Below, piece after piece: positions 1 to 8,636 of a DNA stretch of 39,048 nt. The translations under genes and the position numbers were made by a program. Where the stretch lies: assembly GCA_947631175.1 (NCBI GenBank), contig CANRKI010000011.1, positions 1-39,048 of the forward strand. Reading direction: 5' to 3'. Source of the stretch: an uncultured Flavobacterium sp. (lineage in GTDB: Bacteria; Bacteroidota; Bacteroidia; Flavobacteriales; Flavobacteriaceae). The notes under the pieces are model-generated. The model saw only the letters and a program-made list of their open reading frames with translations. It was not told where the DNA came from and made no database searches. Every line of letters begins with the position of its first letter. Positions within the stretch are counted from its first letter, which is position 1.

Positions 1-23
1 TGTTAGATTTTGGAAGTTTTTAG

Positions 24-108
24 CATAAAAAAATATAGCGGATAGCCCGACCCGAGCTATCCGCTTTTTGTGTTTTTAAAAGGTTTTTTGTTGCGAGGGG
101 AACGCCCT
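24..108 (+). repeat. Intergenic repeat element, copy A (partial), with terminator hairpin
   Basis: This is the right-hand part of an element that recurs at 5943-6111. The core AGCGGATAGC (37-46) pairs perfectly with GCTATCCGCT (56-65) around a CCGACCCGA loop and is followed by a T-rich tract. A conserved GCGAGGGGAACGCCC block (93-107) closes the element. By eye it matches copy B over about 85 bp with few differences. The hairpin plus T tract would end transcription of a plus-strand gene lying before the window. The left arm is presumably outside the window. I see no promoter motif between it and the gene at 183. Confidence 0.75.
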
Positions 109-182
109 GATTTTGTATGGATTTACTTTTTATTGATGCGTATTAATTCTTACATTAGCGAGATATTAATGATAATTGATTT

Positions 183-2654
183 ATGGATAAAATTAAATCG
201 TATTTACCGCAGGTTTATGCAATATTGGCTTTTGTTTTGATCTCTGTGGTCTATTTTAGTCCTGTTTTACAGGGTAAAAAAATTCAGCAGTCTGATATTG
301 TTCAGTATGTTGGGATGGCTAAGGAGCAAAATGATTTTAGGGCGGCTGAATCGGCTGAACCTTATTGGACGAATAGTGCTTTTGGTGGTATGCCAACGTA
401 CCAGTTGGGGGCAAAGTACGAGCATAATTATATAAAAATGTTGGATGAGGCGCTTCGATTTTTGCCACGTCCGGCGGATTATTTGTTTTTATATTTTTTA
501 GGATTTTTTATTTTATTACGTTGTTTAAAAGTAGATGTTTTAAAGTCGTTTATTGGGGCTTTGGCATTTGGTTTTTCGACGTATTTGATTATTATTTTAG
601 GTGTTGGTCATAACGCTAAGGCTCATGCAATTGCTTATATGCCTATGGTTGTTGCTGGGGTTTTACTTGTTTTTAAGAAAAGATATGTTGCGGGTGGTTT
701 GTTAACTACGGTTGCGGCTGCTTTGGAGATTAATGCGAATCACTTTCAGATGACGTATTATCTGTTAATTTTATTGTTGGTTATCGGTATTTATTATTTG
801 GTTGCTCTTGTTAAGGCAAAGGATTTTAAGGCCATTTTAAATATTGTTTTGGTTTTCGCTGTTTCTGGAATTTTAGCTTTAGGTTCTAATGCTAGTAATT
901 TAATGGCAACATCAGAATACGCTAAATCATCGACTCGAAGTGATTCTGAATTATCTTTTGAACCAAATGGTAGTGCAAAGGTTTCGAGTAACGGTATGAG
1001 TTATGAATATATTACAGAATATAGCTACGGAATTTTAGAGAGTTTGAATTTAATTTCGCCAAAAATTTTTGGTGGATCTAATAATGAAGATGTAGGAATA
1101 GGTTCTGAATTATATAATTTATTGACTGATGTTGGGGCTTCGTCTCAAGAGGCAGCTGAGTTTGCCGCTCATGCGCCTACATATTGGGGAGACCAACCAA
1201 TTGTTGCTGCACCTGCTTATATTGGAGCTGCTGTTTTTTGTTTAGCTATTTTATGTCTGTTTATTGATAATAGACGTTTAAAATACATTTTTGCTACAGG
1301 TGCTTTGGTTTCTTTAATTTTATCTTGGGGTAAAAATTTTCCGTTGGTTACTAATTTCTTTATTGATTATGTTCCAATGTATAATAAGTTTAGAGCGGTT
1401 TCTTCTATTCAGGTAATTTTAGAACTTTGTTTACCGCTGTTAGCCATTTTAGGGTTGTATTCTTTTTTTAAAAATGATAATTCTGAGGTAAAACTTAAAG
1501 CATTAAAAAACACAGCTTATGTTGCTGGTTGTTTTTTAGTTGTTTTATTTCTTGGCTTTTTTATGTTTGATTTTAGAGGTGGAGCAGATGATTATTATGC
1601 ACAAGCTTATGGTGAGTTAGGCCCTGAATTTGTTAAAGCTTTGATTGAAGATCGTAAATCGATGTACTTGTCTGACTTTTTACGCAGTACATGTATTATC
1701 GCTCTTGTTTTGGCGGTATTGTTTTTCTTTATCAAAAAGTCAATTTCAGAAAAATATGCATTATTGATAATTGGTGCTGTAATGGTTTTTGATTTAGTGT
1801 TTGTTGCTCGTGGCTATGTTAATAATGATGATTTTGTTTCGGCTAAATTAGTTGATGCACCTTTTGAACCAACTCCTGCTGATTTGTATATTTTAAAAGA
1901 TACTACACATTATAGAGTTTTTGATTTACAAGGCGGAATGAATAGTGCTCGAACTTCGTATTTTCATAAATCTATTGGTGGTTATCACGCGGCGAAACCA
2001 TTAAAAATGCAACAACTTTTTGATTATCAAATAGCAAAACAAAATTTTGAGGTTATCAATATGCTTAATGTTAAGTACGTTTTACAACCAAGTGAAGAAG
2101 GTATTGTACCCTTACAAAATGATAAAGCCAATGGAAATGCTTGGTTTGTAAAAAATATTGAGAAGGTTAACTCGGCCGATGAAGAAATGAAGGCTTTAGA
2201 TAAGTTTGACTCTAAAACTGTAGCGATTATTAATCAAGATAAGTTTAAAGACATAGCAAAAACTTTAGCAACTAATTACACAGTTGATACAGATGCTTAT
2301 GTTAACTTACAAGTTTATAAGCCTAATTATTTAAAATATATTTCGAACAATTCAAAATCTGCTGTAGCCGTTTTTTCTGAGATATACTATCCTAAAGGTT
2401 GGAACGCTTATATTGATGGAGAATTAGCTTCGCATTTTGAGGTAAATTATACTTTACGCGCTTTGTTGGTTCCTGAAGGGAAACACACTATCGAGTTTAA
2501 ATTTGAACCCGAGGTTGTTCGTGTTGGAGGTTTAATTTCATTATTCTCGAATATTGGTATTTTTATTTTAGTTGTATTAGGAGGTTTTATTGGAATGAAA
2601 TCGTGTAAAAAAAATAAACACGAAAAGGAGCAAAGTACAGCTCATGTAGCGTAA
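183..2654 (+). CDS. YfhO family polytopic membrane protein
   Basis: An 823-residue integral membrane protein that looks like the bacterial YfhO family, large GT-C-like proteins linked to glycosylation of lipids or cell-wall polymers. It has an N-terminal membrane helix (about 12-30), a soluble loop with a GGMPTYQLG segment, many hydrophobic helices between about 95 and 560, an extracytoplasmic C-terminal region (about 570-780) and a last helix near 790-812 followed by a Lys-rich cytoplasmic tail. The family match rests on overall architecture and the early loop; the sugar donor and acceptor cannot be told. ATG at 183 is the first start after a stop. The next gene, a glycosyltransferase, begins 7 bp after the stop, so the two probably form an operon for surface glycan synthesis. 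Confidence 0.85.
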   Translation: MDKIKSYLPQVYAILAFVLISVVYFSPVLQGKKIQQSDIVQYVGMAKEQNDFRAAESAEPYWTNSAFGGMPTYQLGAKYEHNYIKMLDEALRFLPRPADYLFLYFLGFFILLRCLKVDVLKSFIGALAFGFSTYLIIILGVGHNAKAHAIAYMPMVVAGVLLVFKKRYVAGGLLTTVAAALEINANHFQMTYYLLILLLVIGIYYLVALVKAKDFKAILNIVLVFAVSGILALGSNASNLMATSEYAKSSTRSDSELSFEPNGSAKVSSNGMSYEYITEYSYGILESLNLISPKIFGGSNNEDVGIGSELYNLLTDVGASSQEAAEFAAHAPTYWGDQPIVAAPAYIGAAVFCLAILCLFIDNRRLKYIFATGALVSLILSWGKNFPLVTNFFIDYVPMYNKFRAVSSIQVILELCLPLLAILGLYSFFKNDNSEVKLKALKNTAYVAGCFLVVLFLGFFMFDFRGGADDYYAQAYGELGPEFVKALIEDRKSMYLSDFLRSTCIIALVLAVLFFFIKKSISEKYALLIIGAVMVFDLVFVARGYVNNDDFVSAKLVDAPFEPTPADLYILKDTTHYRVFDLQGGMNSARTSYFHKSIGGYHAAKPLKMQQLFDYQIAKQNFEVINMLNVKYVLQPSEEGIVPLQNDKANGNAWFVKNIEKVNSADEEMKALDKFDSKTVAIINQDKFKDIAKTLATNYTVDTDAYVNLQVYKPNYLKYISNNSKSAVAVFSEIYYPKGWNAYIDGELASHFEVNYTLRALLVPEGKHTIEFKFEPEVVRVGGLISLFSNIGIFILVVLGGFIGMKSCKKNKHEKEQSTAHVA

Positions 2655-2661
2655 TGAATCA

Positions 2662-3942
2662 ATGAAAAAAGTATTAATTATATCTTATTATTGGCCACCA
2701 GCAGGTGGTCCGGGTGTGCAACGCTGGTTAAAATTTGTAAAATATTTACCAGATTTTAATATACATCCTGTGGTTTATATTCCAGAGAATCCTACTTATC
2801 CGTTATTAGATAAAAATTTAGAACAAGAGGTAGATTTAAATAAGATAACAATTTTAAAAAATAAAATATTTGAACCTTATGCTTGGGCATCTTTTTTCTC
2901 GAAAAAGGATACAAAAAAAATTAGTTCAGGTATTATAACAAATAAACGAAAGCAAACATTTATTGAAAAGATGTTGCTTTGGGTACGCGGAAATTTATTT
3001 ATTCCGGATGCTCGTGTATATTGGGTAAAACCGTCGATTAAATATCTTTCAGAATACATTAAGGCAAATAATATCGAAACGGTTATTACAACAGGTCCAC
3101 CTCATAGCTTGCATTTAATTGGTTTAGGCTTAAAAAATGAATTTCCAAATATAAAGTGGCTAGCCGACTTTAGAGATCCTTGGACAACAATTGGATATTA
3201 TAAAGAATTAAAATTATCAAATCGTTCTCATAAAAAGCATTTACAGTTTGAACACAATGTTTTAAATACTGCCGATCAAATTTTAGTAACAAGTCCAACA
3301 ACTAAAAAAGAGTTTGAACAGTTAACCAAACAACCAATAACTGTTATAACAAATGGTTATGATGTTGAAAACGTTGGTAAAGTAGCCTTGGATGATAAAT
3401 TTAGTTTGGCGCATATAGGCTCTTTTCTTTCTAAACGTAATCCACGTGTTTTTTGGAAATCCTTATCCGAATTAATTAAAGAAAATTCACTTTTTAATGC
3501 GCATTTTGAGTTGAAATTAATTGGAGCTGTATCGCAAGAAATTTTAGATACTATTGCCGAATTTAAATTAACGACTCATACCAATTATTTAGGTTATATG
3601 TCGCATCACGAGGCTGTAATTGCACAACGCAGTTCACAGGTTTTATTGTTGATAGAGATAGATTCGGATGAGACTCGAAGTATAATTCCAGGTAAGTTAT
3701 TTGAATATATGGCGGCCGAGCGTCCCATTTTAGCTATTGGACCAGAACAAGCCGATATTGAAAAAATAATTAAAGAAACCAATACTGGTGTTTTCACTAC
3801 ATATGATGAAAAAGATAAAATTAAAGAAACAATCTTATCTTATTTTAATCAATACCTAGATAAAAATTTAAAGGTTTATCCAGTTGGATTAAATCAATAC
3901 AGTCGAAAAAATTTAACACAACAATTGCAACAATTGCTATAA
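2662..3942 (+). CDS. Glycosyltransferase, GT4-like (GT-B fold)
   Basis: A 426-residue cytoplasmic glycosyltransferase. The N-terminus YYWPPAGGPGVQRWLKF is the donor/acceptor-loop start typical of GT4 enzymes, and the C-terminal half carries a Glycos_transf_1-like stretch with GKLFEYMAAERPILAIG, where the Glu-containing motif binds the nucleotide-sugar. Membrane segments are absent. It follows the YfhO-like gene by 7 bp and ends at a strong terminator 4 bp downstream, so it is the last gene of a two-gene (or longer) unit. The sugar transferred cannot be inferred. A role in exopolysaccharide, O-antigen or lipid glycosylation is likely from context. Confidence 0.88.
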   Translation: MKKVLIISYYWPPAGGPGVQRWLKFVKYLPDFNIHPVVYIPENPTYPLLDKNLEQEVDLNKITILKNKIFEPYAWASFFSKKDTKKISSGIITNKRKQTFIEKMLLWVRGNLFIPDARVYWVKPSIKYLSEYIKANNIETVITTGPPHSLHLIGLGLKNEFPNIKWLADFRDPWTTIGYYKELKLSNRSHKKHLQFEHNVLNTADQILVTSPTTKKEFEQLTKQPITVITNGYDVENVGKVALDDKFSLAHIGSFLSKRNPRVFWKSLSELIKENSLFNAHFELKLIGAVSQEILDTIAEFKLTTHTNYLGYMSHHEAVIAQRSSQVLLLIEIDSDETRSIIPGKLFEYMAAERPILAIGPEQADIEKIIKETNTGVFTTYDEKDKIKETILSYFNQYLDKNLKVYPVGLNQYSRKNLTQQLQQLL

Positions 3943-3946
3943 AATT

Positions 3947-3988
3947 AAAATCCCGACATGAGATAAAACTCGTGATCGGGATTTTTTT
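3947..3988. terminator. Bidirectional intrinsic terminator
   Basis: AAAATCCCGACATGAG pairs with CTCGTGATCGGGATTTT (one bulged base), with an A run before and seven Ts after. It sits between the convergent glycosyltransferase (plus) and the His-rich exported protein (minus), so it can serve both. Confidence 0.9.
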
Positions 3989-4011
3989 AACCTAACTAAA
4001 TTTATTATTAA

Positions 4012-4521
4012 TTATCTTCTGTGATGACGTGGACCTTTATCATGGTGGTTACCTTTGTGGTGGTTGTCATGGCCATGATAATAGCGCCCTTCGTTATAAT
4101 GGTATGCATCATTCACATAGATACGAGAGCCTTTGTAATCAATGAAAGCAGATCCAATTTGTGCTACTTTGTTATTTCTGTGGTAAGTAATTATGATATT
4201 GTTAATACGTGCGATACGTCCTCTTCTGTCGTACGAAACGTTTACGCGATCCTGTCTTCCGCCACCGCCAGTAGCAATATTTACTGTATTTCCGTTTCGA
4301 GTTCTAATGTTAACTGAACTTCCGGTGTTGTTTCTGTATAGCGGCGCATAATCAAACGAACCATTTTTGTATATAATAAATTCTACACCTTGTTCAACTA
4401 AAACAATAGATTTGTTTTTATGATCAAAATTAGAATATATTTTATCTGTGTTAGTTGTTGTAGCAAAAGATGCAGCATTAACTCCTAATACCATCATCAT
4501 TAATAAAACTAATTTTTTCAT
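4012..4521 (-). CDS. Exported protein with His-rich C-terminus, unknown function
   Basis: I do not recognise a named family. The 169-residue product starts with a Sec signal peptide (MKKLVLLMMMVLGVNAASFA, cleavage near residue 20). The middle (about 60-130) is rich in Asn, Arg and Gly with short beta-strand-like repeats such as YDRRGRIARINN. The last 25 residues contain about ten His with Gly, Lys and Asp (HGHDNHHKGNHHDKG), which could bind transition metals or polyanions. It is transcribed alone, divergent from the M28 peptidase and convergent with the glycosyltransferase. Similar small exported proteins of this style are common in flavobacteria. A metal-related role is only inference from composition. 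Confidence 0.75.
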   Translation of the reverse strand: MKKLVLLMMMVLGVNAASFATTTNTDKIYSNFDHKNKSIVLVEQGVEFIIYKNGSFDYAPLYRNNTGSSVNIRTRNGNTVNIATGGGGRQDRVNVSYDRRGRIARINNIIITYHRNNKVAQIGSAFIDYKGSRIYVNDAYHYNEGRYYHGHDNHHKGNHHDKGPRHHRR

Positions 4522-4591
4522 ATTCTAAATATTTAAGATTTAAAAGATCTAACACTTTATTTTTACTTGTTAGATGTAAATAAATATCCAA

Positions 4592-4625
4592 TTTGTGTGC
4601 CAAAAAAAATTTAATACTAGATTTG
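4592..4625 (+). promoter_or_regulatory. Bacteroidetes-type promoter for the M28 peptidase
   Basis: TTTG at 4592-4595 and a perfect TAnnTTTG (TAGATTTG, 4618-4625) are separated by 22 bp, within the 17-23 bp range of the Bacteroidetes consensus. Transcription would start near 4631, about 24 nt before the ATG at 4655. Confidence 0.65.
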
Positions 4626-4654
4626 TTTATTAAACCTTCATAAATTACTTATTA

Positions 4655-5836
4655 ATGATTTATAAATTAATTACTTACAAAAAACTTTTTCTGCTACTTT
4701 TTTTTACTACGCTTTTACAAGCTCAAGTACCAAATTCGTTTTATTTAACCAAAGTAAATTTGGTATCTGCACAAAACATGAATCAAAACCTAAATACTTT
4801 TGAAAGTTTAGGTATAAAATCAGTTGGTACTACAGCCCAAGAAAACACCTATCAGTGGCTTAAAAATCAATACTTAAGTTATGGTTATACTGAAAGTGCT
4901 ATTAGAACCTTTACTTTTACTTACGCTTCGCAAACAAATAAAAATTTAGAAGTCACTAAAATAGGCAGTCGCTTTCCTGATACTTATGTTGTGGTTTGCG
5001 GACATTTTGATACTAAAAACGGTCCAGGAGTTAATGATAACGGAAGCGGAGTTGTATCAATTTTAGAAATTGCTCGCATTTTACAGCAAGTGAACACAGA
5101 TTACTCCGTTCGATTTATTAATTTTTCGGGAGAAGAAGATGGCCTATTAGGTAGTCAGAACTATGTGAATACAGTTGTAAATGCAACTTCGCCTAAAATG
5201 GATATTCGTGTGGTTTTAAACCTTGATGAAATTGGTGGTGTTGCCAATGCTGTTAATAATAAGGTAAATTGTGAGCGTGATTTATCGGCGCCTACAACTA
5301 ATAATGCGGCAAGTAATCAATTTACTCAAGATTTGATGCGTTATGTTTCGGCGTATTCAAATTTAACCCCAGTTTTGGCCCGTGCTTATGCATCGGATTA
5401 TATGCCTTTTCAGGCCAATAATGATGTGATTACTGGTTTGTTTGAGTTTAATGAATCTACGCATCCTCATTCGCCAACCGATGTTTTAGCAAATATGGAT
5501 CCTGCTTATCATTTTCAGGTAACCAAAGCTGCTACGGCTGCTGTTTTACATTTTGCGGTAGCAAATGAAAATTTAGGAGTTGAGTTGCCAACCGATAAAA
5601 ACTTAAAAGTTTACCCAAATCCTGCTAAGGGTAAGGTTTCGATTTTTGTAAACGACACTTCAGATTTGGTGGATGTGAATTTATTTGATTCGAACGGAAG
5701 ATTAATTATTGCGGATAAAATTACGGTACTAAATAATGAAGCTGATTTGTTGCTAGGTAATTTAAAAGCCGGTATTTATATGTTGACAATTATGTCGAAA
5801 ACTATTACTTATCAACAAAAGTTGTTTATAAACTAG
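4655..5836 (+). CDS. Secreted M28 family zinc aminopeptidase with T9SS sorting domain
   Basis: A 393-residue exported metallopeptidase. A signal peptide covers about residues 1-24 (ends LLQAQ). The M28 domain has the two-zinc ligand set in order: His117 (GHFDT), Asp128 (VNDNGSG), Glu161 next to catalytic Glu160 (SGEED), Asp191 (NLDEIGG) and His272 (THPHSP). After about residue 313 comes a type A C-terminal sorting domain (LKVYPNPAKGKVSI up to the end), the signal for the type IX secretion system, so the enzyme is probably surface-attached or released. M28 enzymes of this kind remove N-terminal residues from peptides. The gene stands alone behind its own promoter; downstream is repeat element B. 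Confidence 0.92.
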   Translation: MIYKLITYKKLFLLLFFTTLLQAQVPNSFYLTKVNLVSAQNMNQNLNTFESLGIKSVGTTAQENTYQWLKNQYLSYGYTESAIRTFTFTYASQTNKNLEVTKIGSRFPDTYVVVCGHFDTKNGPGVNDNGSGVVSILEIARILQQVNTDYSVRFINFSGEEDGLLGSQNYVNTVVNATSPKMDIRVVLNLDEIGGVANAVNNKVNCERDLSAPTTNNAASNQFTQDLMRYVSAYSNLTPVLARAYASDYMPFQANNDVITGLFEFNESTHPHSPTDVLANMDPAYHFQVTKAATAAVLHFAVANENLGVELPTDKNLKVYPNPAKGKVSIFVNDTSDLVDVNLFDSNGRLIIADKITVLNNEADLLLGNLKAGIYMLTIMSKTITYQQKLFIN

Positions 5837-5942
5837 TTTTAAGACTTAAGTTATTAACAATTTGTGTTGATAACTGTGTTTAAAACCTATTTTTTGTGGA
5901 TAAGATTGTGTAAAAGCTGTTGATAGTTGTTTTACTGAATTT

Positions 5943-6111
5943 CGCGTTAGGGATAGAAGCGATATCCTTTTTATGTTTTTTAGAGGATTTTTTTTTATCT
6001 TTTCGTGTATTTGAGTTGATTTATTTTCATAAAAAGATAAAGCGGATAGCCCGACCCGAGCTATCCGCTTTTTATGTTTTTTGAGATTTTTTAATGCGAG
6101 GGTAACGCCCT
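5943..6111 (+). repeat. Intergenic repeat element, copy B (complete)
   Basis: The left arm GCGTTAGGGATAGAAGCG plus ATATCCTTTTTATG (to 5975) pairs at a distance with CATAAAAAGATA (6028-6039). The right block AGCGGATAGC...GCTATCCGCT (6041-6069) is a perfect 10-bp hairpin with a T tract, and GCGAGGGTAACGCCC (6096-6110) closes the element. Copy A (24-108) repeats the right half nearly base for base, and the minus-strand element at 18701-18780 shares the ATCCTTTT / AAAAGATAAAGCG stem. It lies exactly between convergent genes, 2 bp before the stop of the HD gene, and can terminate transcription. From memory, similar elements recur in Flavobacterium genomes; this needs a copy count. Confidence 0.75.
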
Positions 6112-6113
6112 TA

Positions 6114-6758
6114 TTATTTTTCTCCGTCCCATTCGCTATAAAATTGCGATAGAAATTGGAGCATGAATTCGTGGCGTTCTTCGGCTATTTGCTTGGCTTG
6201 ATCTGTATTCATTCTGTTTTTTAACAGTAATAATTTTTCGTAAAAATGATTGATCGTGGTGCCATTGTGTTTTTTATATTCCTCCTTGGTCATGTTTAGT
6301 TTGGGTTCTAAACCTGGCAGGTGGATGGGATTGTTTTTATAGCCACCGTAGTTAAAAGTTCTGGCAATGCCGATGGCGCCAATGGCATCTAAACGGTCTG
6401 CATCTTGAACGATTTGTAGTTCGATTGAATTGAATTGTTGATTGAAATTGCCGCCTTTGAAGGAGATATTCGCAATTATTTTTACCACATGATCGATTGT
6501 TTCTGTAGCTATATTTTGTGTTTGTAAGAAATCACGTGCGATTTTTGGTCCAATGGTTTCGTCGCCATTGTTAAATTTACTGTCTGCAATGTCGTGCAAA
6601 AGTGCAGCTAGTTGAACAACAATAAGCTCGCATGGCGTGTTTTTAGCAATGTTTAGCGCATTGTTATATACACGTTGAATGTGATGAAAATCGTGTCCAG
6701 ACTCGGCATTTTCGAATGTTTTTTTTACGAAACTTATAGTGTTGTTTATTGTTGTCAT
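6114..6758 (-). CDS. HD domain phosphohydrolase (YedJ-like)
   Basis: A 214-residue cytoplasmic protein of the HD superfamily. The metal-binding pattern is visible: GHDFHHIQRV near residues 21-30, the HD pair at His55-Asp56 (LLHDIADSKF) and the distal Asp in QDADRLDAIGAIGIAR (about 118-133). The DADRLDAIGA motif is characteristic of the small HD group that includes E. coli YedJ, of uncertain substrate; nucleotides or other phosphoesters are plausible. The length fits the family. It stands alone between a terminator after the desaturase gene and the repeat element at its 3' end. ATG at 6758 is the natural start. Confidence 0.85.
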   Translation of the reverse strand: MTTINNTISFVKKTFENAESGHDFHHIQRVYNNALNIAKNTPCELIVVQLAALLHDIADSKFNNGDETIGPKIARDFLQTQNIATETIDHVVKIIANISFKGGNFNQQFNSIELQIVQDADRLDAIGAIGIARTFNYGGYKNNPIHLPGLEPKLNMTKEEYKKHNGTTINHFYEKLLLLKNRMNTDQAKQIAEERHEFMLQFLSQFYSEWDGEK

Positions 6759-6771
6759 TTTTTAAAATATT

Positions 6772-6795
6772 AAAGGCTGGTTAGTACCAGCCTTT
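6772..6795 (-). terminator. Terminator after the acyl-ACP desaturase
   Basis: AAAGGCTGGT pairs perfectly with ACCAGCCTTT around a TAGT loop. It lies 12 bp beyond the desaturase stop on the minus strand. The following T tract is interrupted (TTTAATATTTT), so termination may be incomplete. Confidence 0.75.
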
Positions 6796-6806
6796 AAGTT
6801 ACTATT

Positions 6807-7808
6807 TTATTTTACTAATGAAGGATTAACCCATTTAAAAATATGAGCCTCTTGAGGAACAACTAATCGTTCAGCAAGTTTTGTCATACGGTCTGGTAGT
6901 CTCATTAAATAATCTCTCGCTTTTTCTGCTTCGTCAGTAAGTCCGTTTACTTTATCAATTTGCCATCTGTCGATTAATTTTTTAAGGATATCCACATAAT
7001 CTAAAGAGGTGTAAACGCCTAGACGTTGTGCAGAGTCAGAAAAATTAACGAAAGCCGATCCTTTTTCTCCGCCAGATTCGCGGATTAAGTTAGCAGGCAT
7101 AACGATTTTTTTCTTCATCATGTAATGAAAAGCAAGCATCATTTCTGATGGGTCAACTTTAAAAATTTTGTTTACAAATTCCGAATACGCATGGTGGTGG
7201 CGCATTTCGTCTCCTGCAATCATTTTACAAAGTTTAGATAATTTTTTATCACCGTATTGTTTTGCAATTTGTGCCACTCTGTTGTGTGATACGTAAGTTG
7301 CTAATTCTTGAAAACTTGTAAACACAAAGTTTTTGTACGGATCGCGGTCTGCACCGTTATCAAAACCGTCATTAAGTAAGTGGTGCGTAGTAATTTCGAC
7401 TTCGCGCATGTTTACTTTTCCAGAAAGATATAGGTACTTATTAAGTAAGTCACCGTGTCTGTTCTCTTCACCTGTCCAGTTTCTGAACCATTTTGCCCAA
7501 CCGTTTTCGCGGCCGTTTTCTTCTCTTTGGTTAATTCCATCTAAATCTAGTAACCAAGATTCGTATGTAGGTAAAGCTTCTTCAGTAATTGTATCACCAA
7601 CAAGTACAACCCAGAAATCGTAAGGGAGTTCCTTTGCGATTTCTCTTAACTCAACCACTTCTTCAAGGAAGGTTTCAGATTGAGAATTTGGCAAAAGATC
7701 TGTAGGTTGCCAAATTTTTTCTACAGGAAGTAAAAACTGATCCATAAAAGCATCAACGTTTTTTTCAAGAAACTGCATTACTTCCAAACGTACATTTTGT
7801 ATCGACAT
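6807..7808 (-). CDS. Acyl-ACP desaturase (ferritin-like diiron enzyme)
   Basis: A soluble diiron fatty acid desaturase of the stearoyl-ACP desaturase family, which puts a cis double bond into acyl chains on ACP using O2 and ferredoxin. The two EXXH motifs are present: TGEENRHG (about residue 113-120) and AGDEMRHHH (about 199-207). The track start (7829) is a non-ATG extension that would overlap plsC; the ATG at 7808 (MSIQNVRLEVMQF) begins 4 bp after the plsC stop and gives 333 residues, normal for bacterial members. Directly downstream of plsC on the same strand, it likely shares its transcript, so this pair controls membrane lipid acyl composition. A terminator hairpin follows. Confidence 0.92.
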   Translation of the reverse strand: MSIQNVRLEVMQFLEKNVDAFMDQFLLPVEKIWQPTDLLPNSQSETFLEEVVELREIAKELPYDFWVVLVGDTITEEALPTYESWLLDLDGINQREENGRENGWAKWFRNWTGEENRHGDLLNKYLYLSGKVNMREVEITTHHLLNDGFDNGADRDPYKNFVFTSFQELATYVSHNRVAQIAKQYGDKKLSKLCKMIAGDEMRHHHAYSEFVNKIFKVDPSEMMLAFHYMMKKKIVMPANLIRESGGEKGSAFVNFSDSAQRLGVYTSLDYVDILKKLIDRWQIDKVNGLTDEAEKARDYLMRLPDRMTKLAERLVVPQEAHIFKWVNPSLVK

Positions 7809-7812
7809 ATCG

Positions 7813-8547
7813 TTAGTTTTTAATGTCACGAACTATAGTTTCTCTTGTTTTTTCAAAAATTTCATTAAATGGATAATCTTTTACAGCAAGAGGTTCGTGA
7901 ACTGTTAATTTAATTTTTGTACCTAATCCCATTGGAAATTTACCGTATTGTAACATTTTCCATGAGTTGTTAATAGTGATAGGTACTATATATGCATTGG
8001 GTGCGTATTTGCATAATATTTTTAGTCCACTTTCGGCAAATGTTTTTGGTTCTCCATTTCGGCTACGTGTGCCTTCCGGGAAAATAACTGCCGATCGTGT
8101 ATGTTTTTCTATATATTCGCCTAATCCTTTAATAACAGGTAGGGCTTGTTTAGGATCTTTTCTATCTATTAAAACGTTTCCTCCGTATTTTAAATTATAC
8201 GAAACAGAGGGAATTCCTTTGCCTAATTCGATTTTAGAGATAAATTTAGGATGGTATTTACGTAAAAACCAGATAATTGCCATTATATCAAATAAAGATT
8301 GGTGATTTGATACAAAAATTAATGGTACGTTGTTTGGTATTTTTTCGCGTCCTTCAATGGCATATGAGCTAAAGATAGAATACGCTGATTTTTGTAGAAA
8401 AAAGTTTAAGATATCCACACTCACTTTATGAGCTTGATACCCAAATACATTTAAGCAAATCCATTGGATAGGCTGGAAAATTACTAGTAAAAGTACTAAT
8501 AAAATGACATATAGTATTGAAAAGGGATAGGATATTATTTTTTTCAT
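7813..8547 (-). CDS. plsC: 1-acyl-sn-glycerol-3-phosphate acyltransferase
   Basis: A 244-residue membrane-associated acyltransferase. The catalytic NHX4D box is NHQSLFD (residues 81-87) and the glycerol-phosphate binding box is FPEGTRSR (156-163), both diagnostic of PlsC/LPLAT. One strong N-terminal membrane helix (about 8-27) anchors it. It converts lysophosphatidate to phosphatidate in phospholipid synthesis. It is upstream of the acyl-ACP desaturase with a 4-bp gap. On the minus strand a perfect -7 box TATCTTTG lies about 21 bp before the ATG at 8547, so the two-gene unit has its own promoter. Some paralogues in this family acylate ornithine or other lipids; PlsC is the simplest reading. 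Confidence 0.9.
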   Translation of the reverse strand: MKKIISYPFSILYVILLVLLLVIFQPIQWICLNVFGYQAHKVSVDILNFFLQKSAYSIFSSYAIEGREKIPNNVPLIFVSNHQSLFDIMAIIWFLRKYHPKFISKIELGKGIPSVSYNLKYGGNVLIDRKDPKQALPVIKGLGEYIEKHTRSAVIFPEGTRSRNGEPKTFAESGLKILCKYAPNAYIVPITINNSWKMLQYGKFPMGLGTKIKLTVHEPLAVKDYPFNEIFEKTRETIVRDIKN

Positions 8548-8567
8548 TGATTTACATAATATTTGCG

Positions 8568-8575
8568 CAAAGATA
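8568..8575 (-). promoter_or_regulatory. -7 element for plsC
   Basis: On the minus strand this reads TATCTTTG, a full match to TAnnTTTG, about 21 bp before the plsC ATG. I see no clear -33 TTTG at the expected distance. Confidence 0.45.
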
Positions 8576-8583
8576 ATCTTTTA

Positions 8584-8610
8584 AATAAAAAAACCACGTA
8601 AAACGTGGTT
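8584..8610 (-). terminator. Terminator after the bacilliredoxin gene
   Basis: AACCACGT-AAA-ACGTGGTT is a perfect 8-bp hairpin. On the minus strand it is followed by seven Ts, 27 bp beyond the stop of the bacilliredoxin gene. It separates that gene from plsC. Confidence 0.88.
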
Positions 8611-8636
8611 AATTACATTATGAATACTGATAAATG

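Noticed and set aside
3606-3797. 63-aa minus ORF with a lipoprotein-like start (MKTPVLVSLIIFSISACSG)
   Set aside because: It looks like a lipobox signal but lies fully antisense to the conserved GT domain of the glycosyltransferase, with no promoter, and most likely arises by chance.
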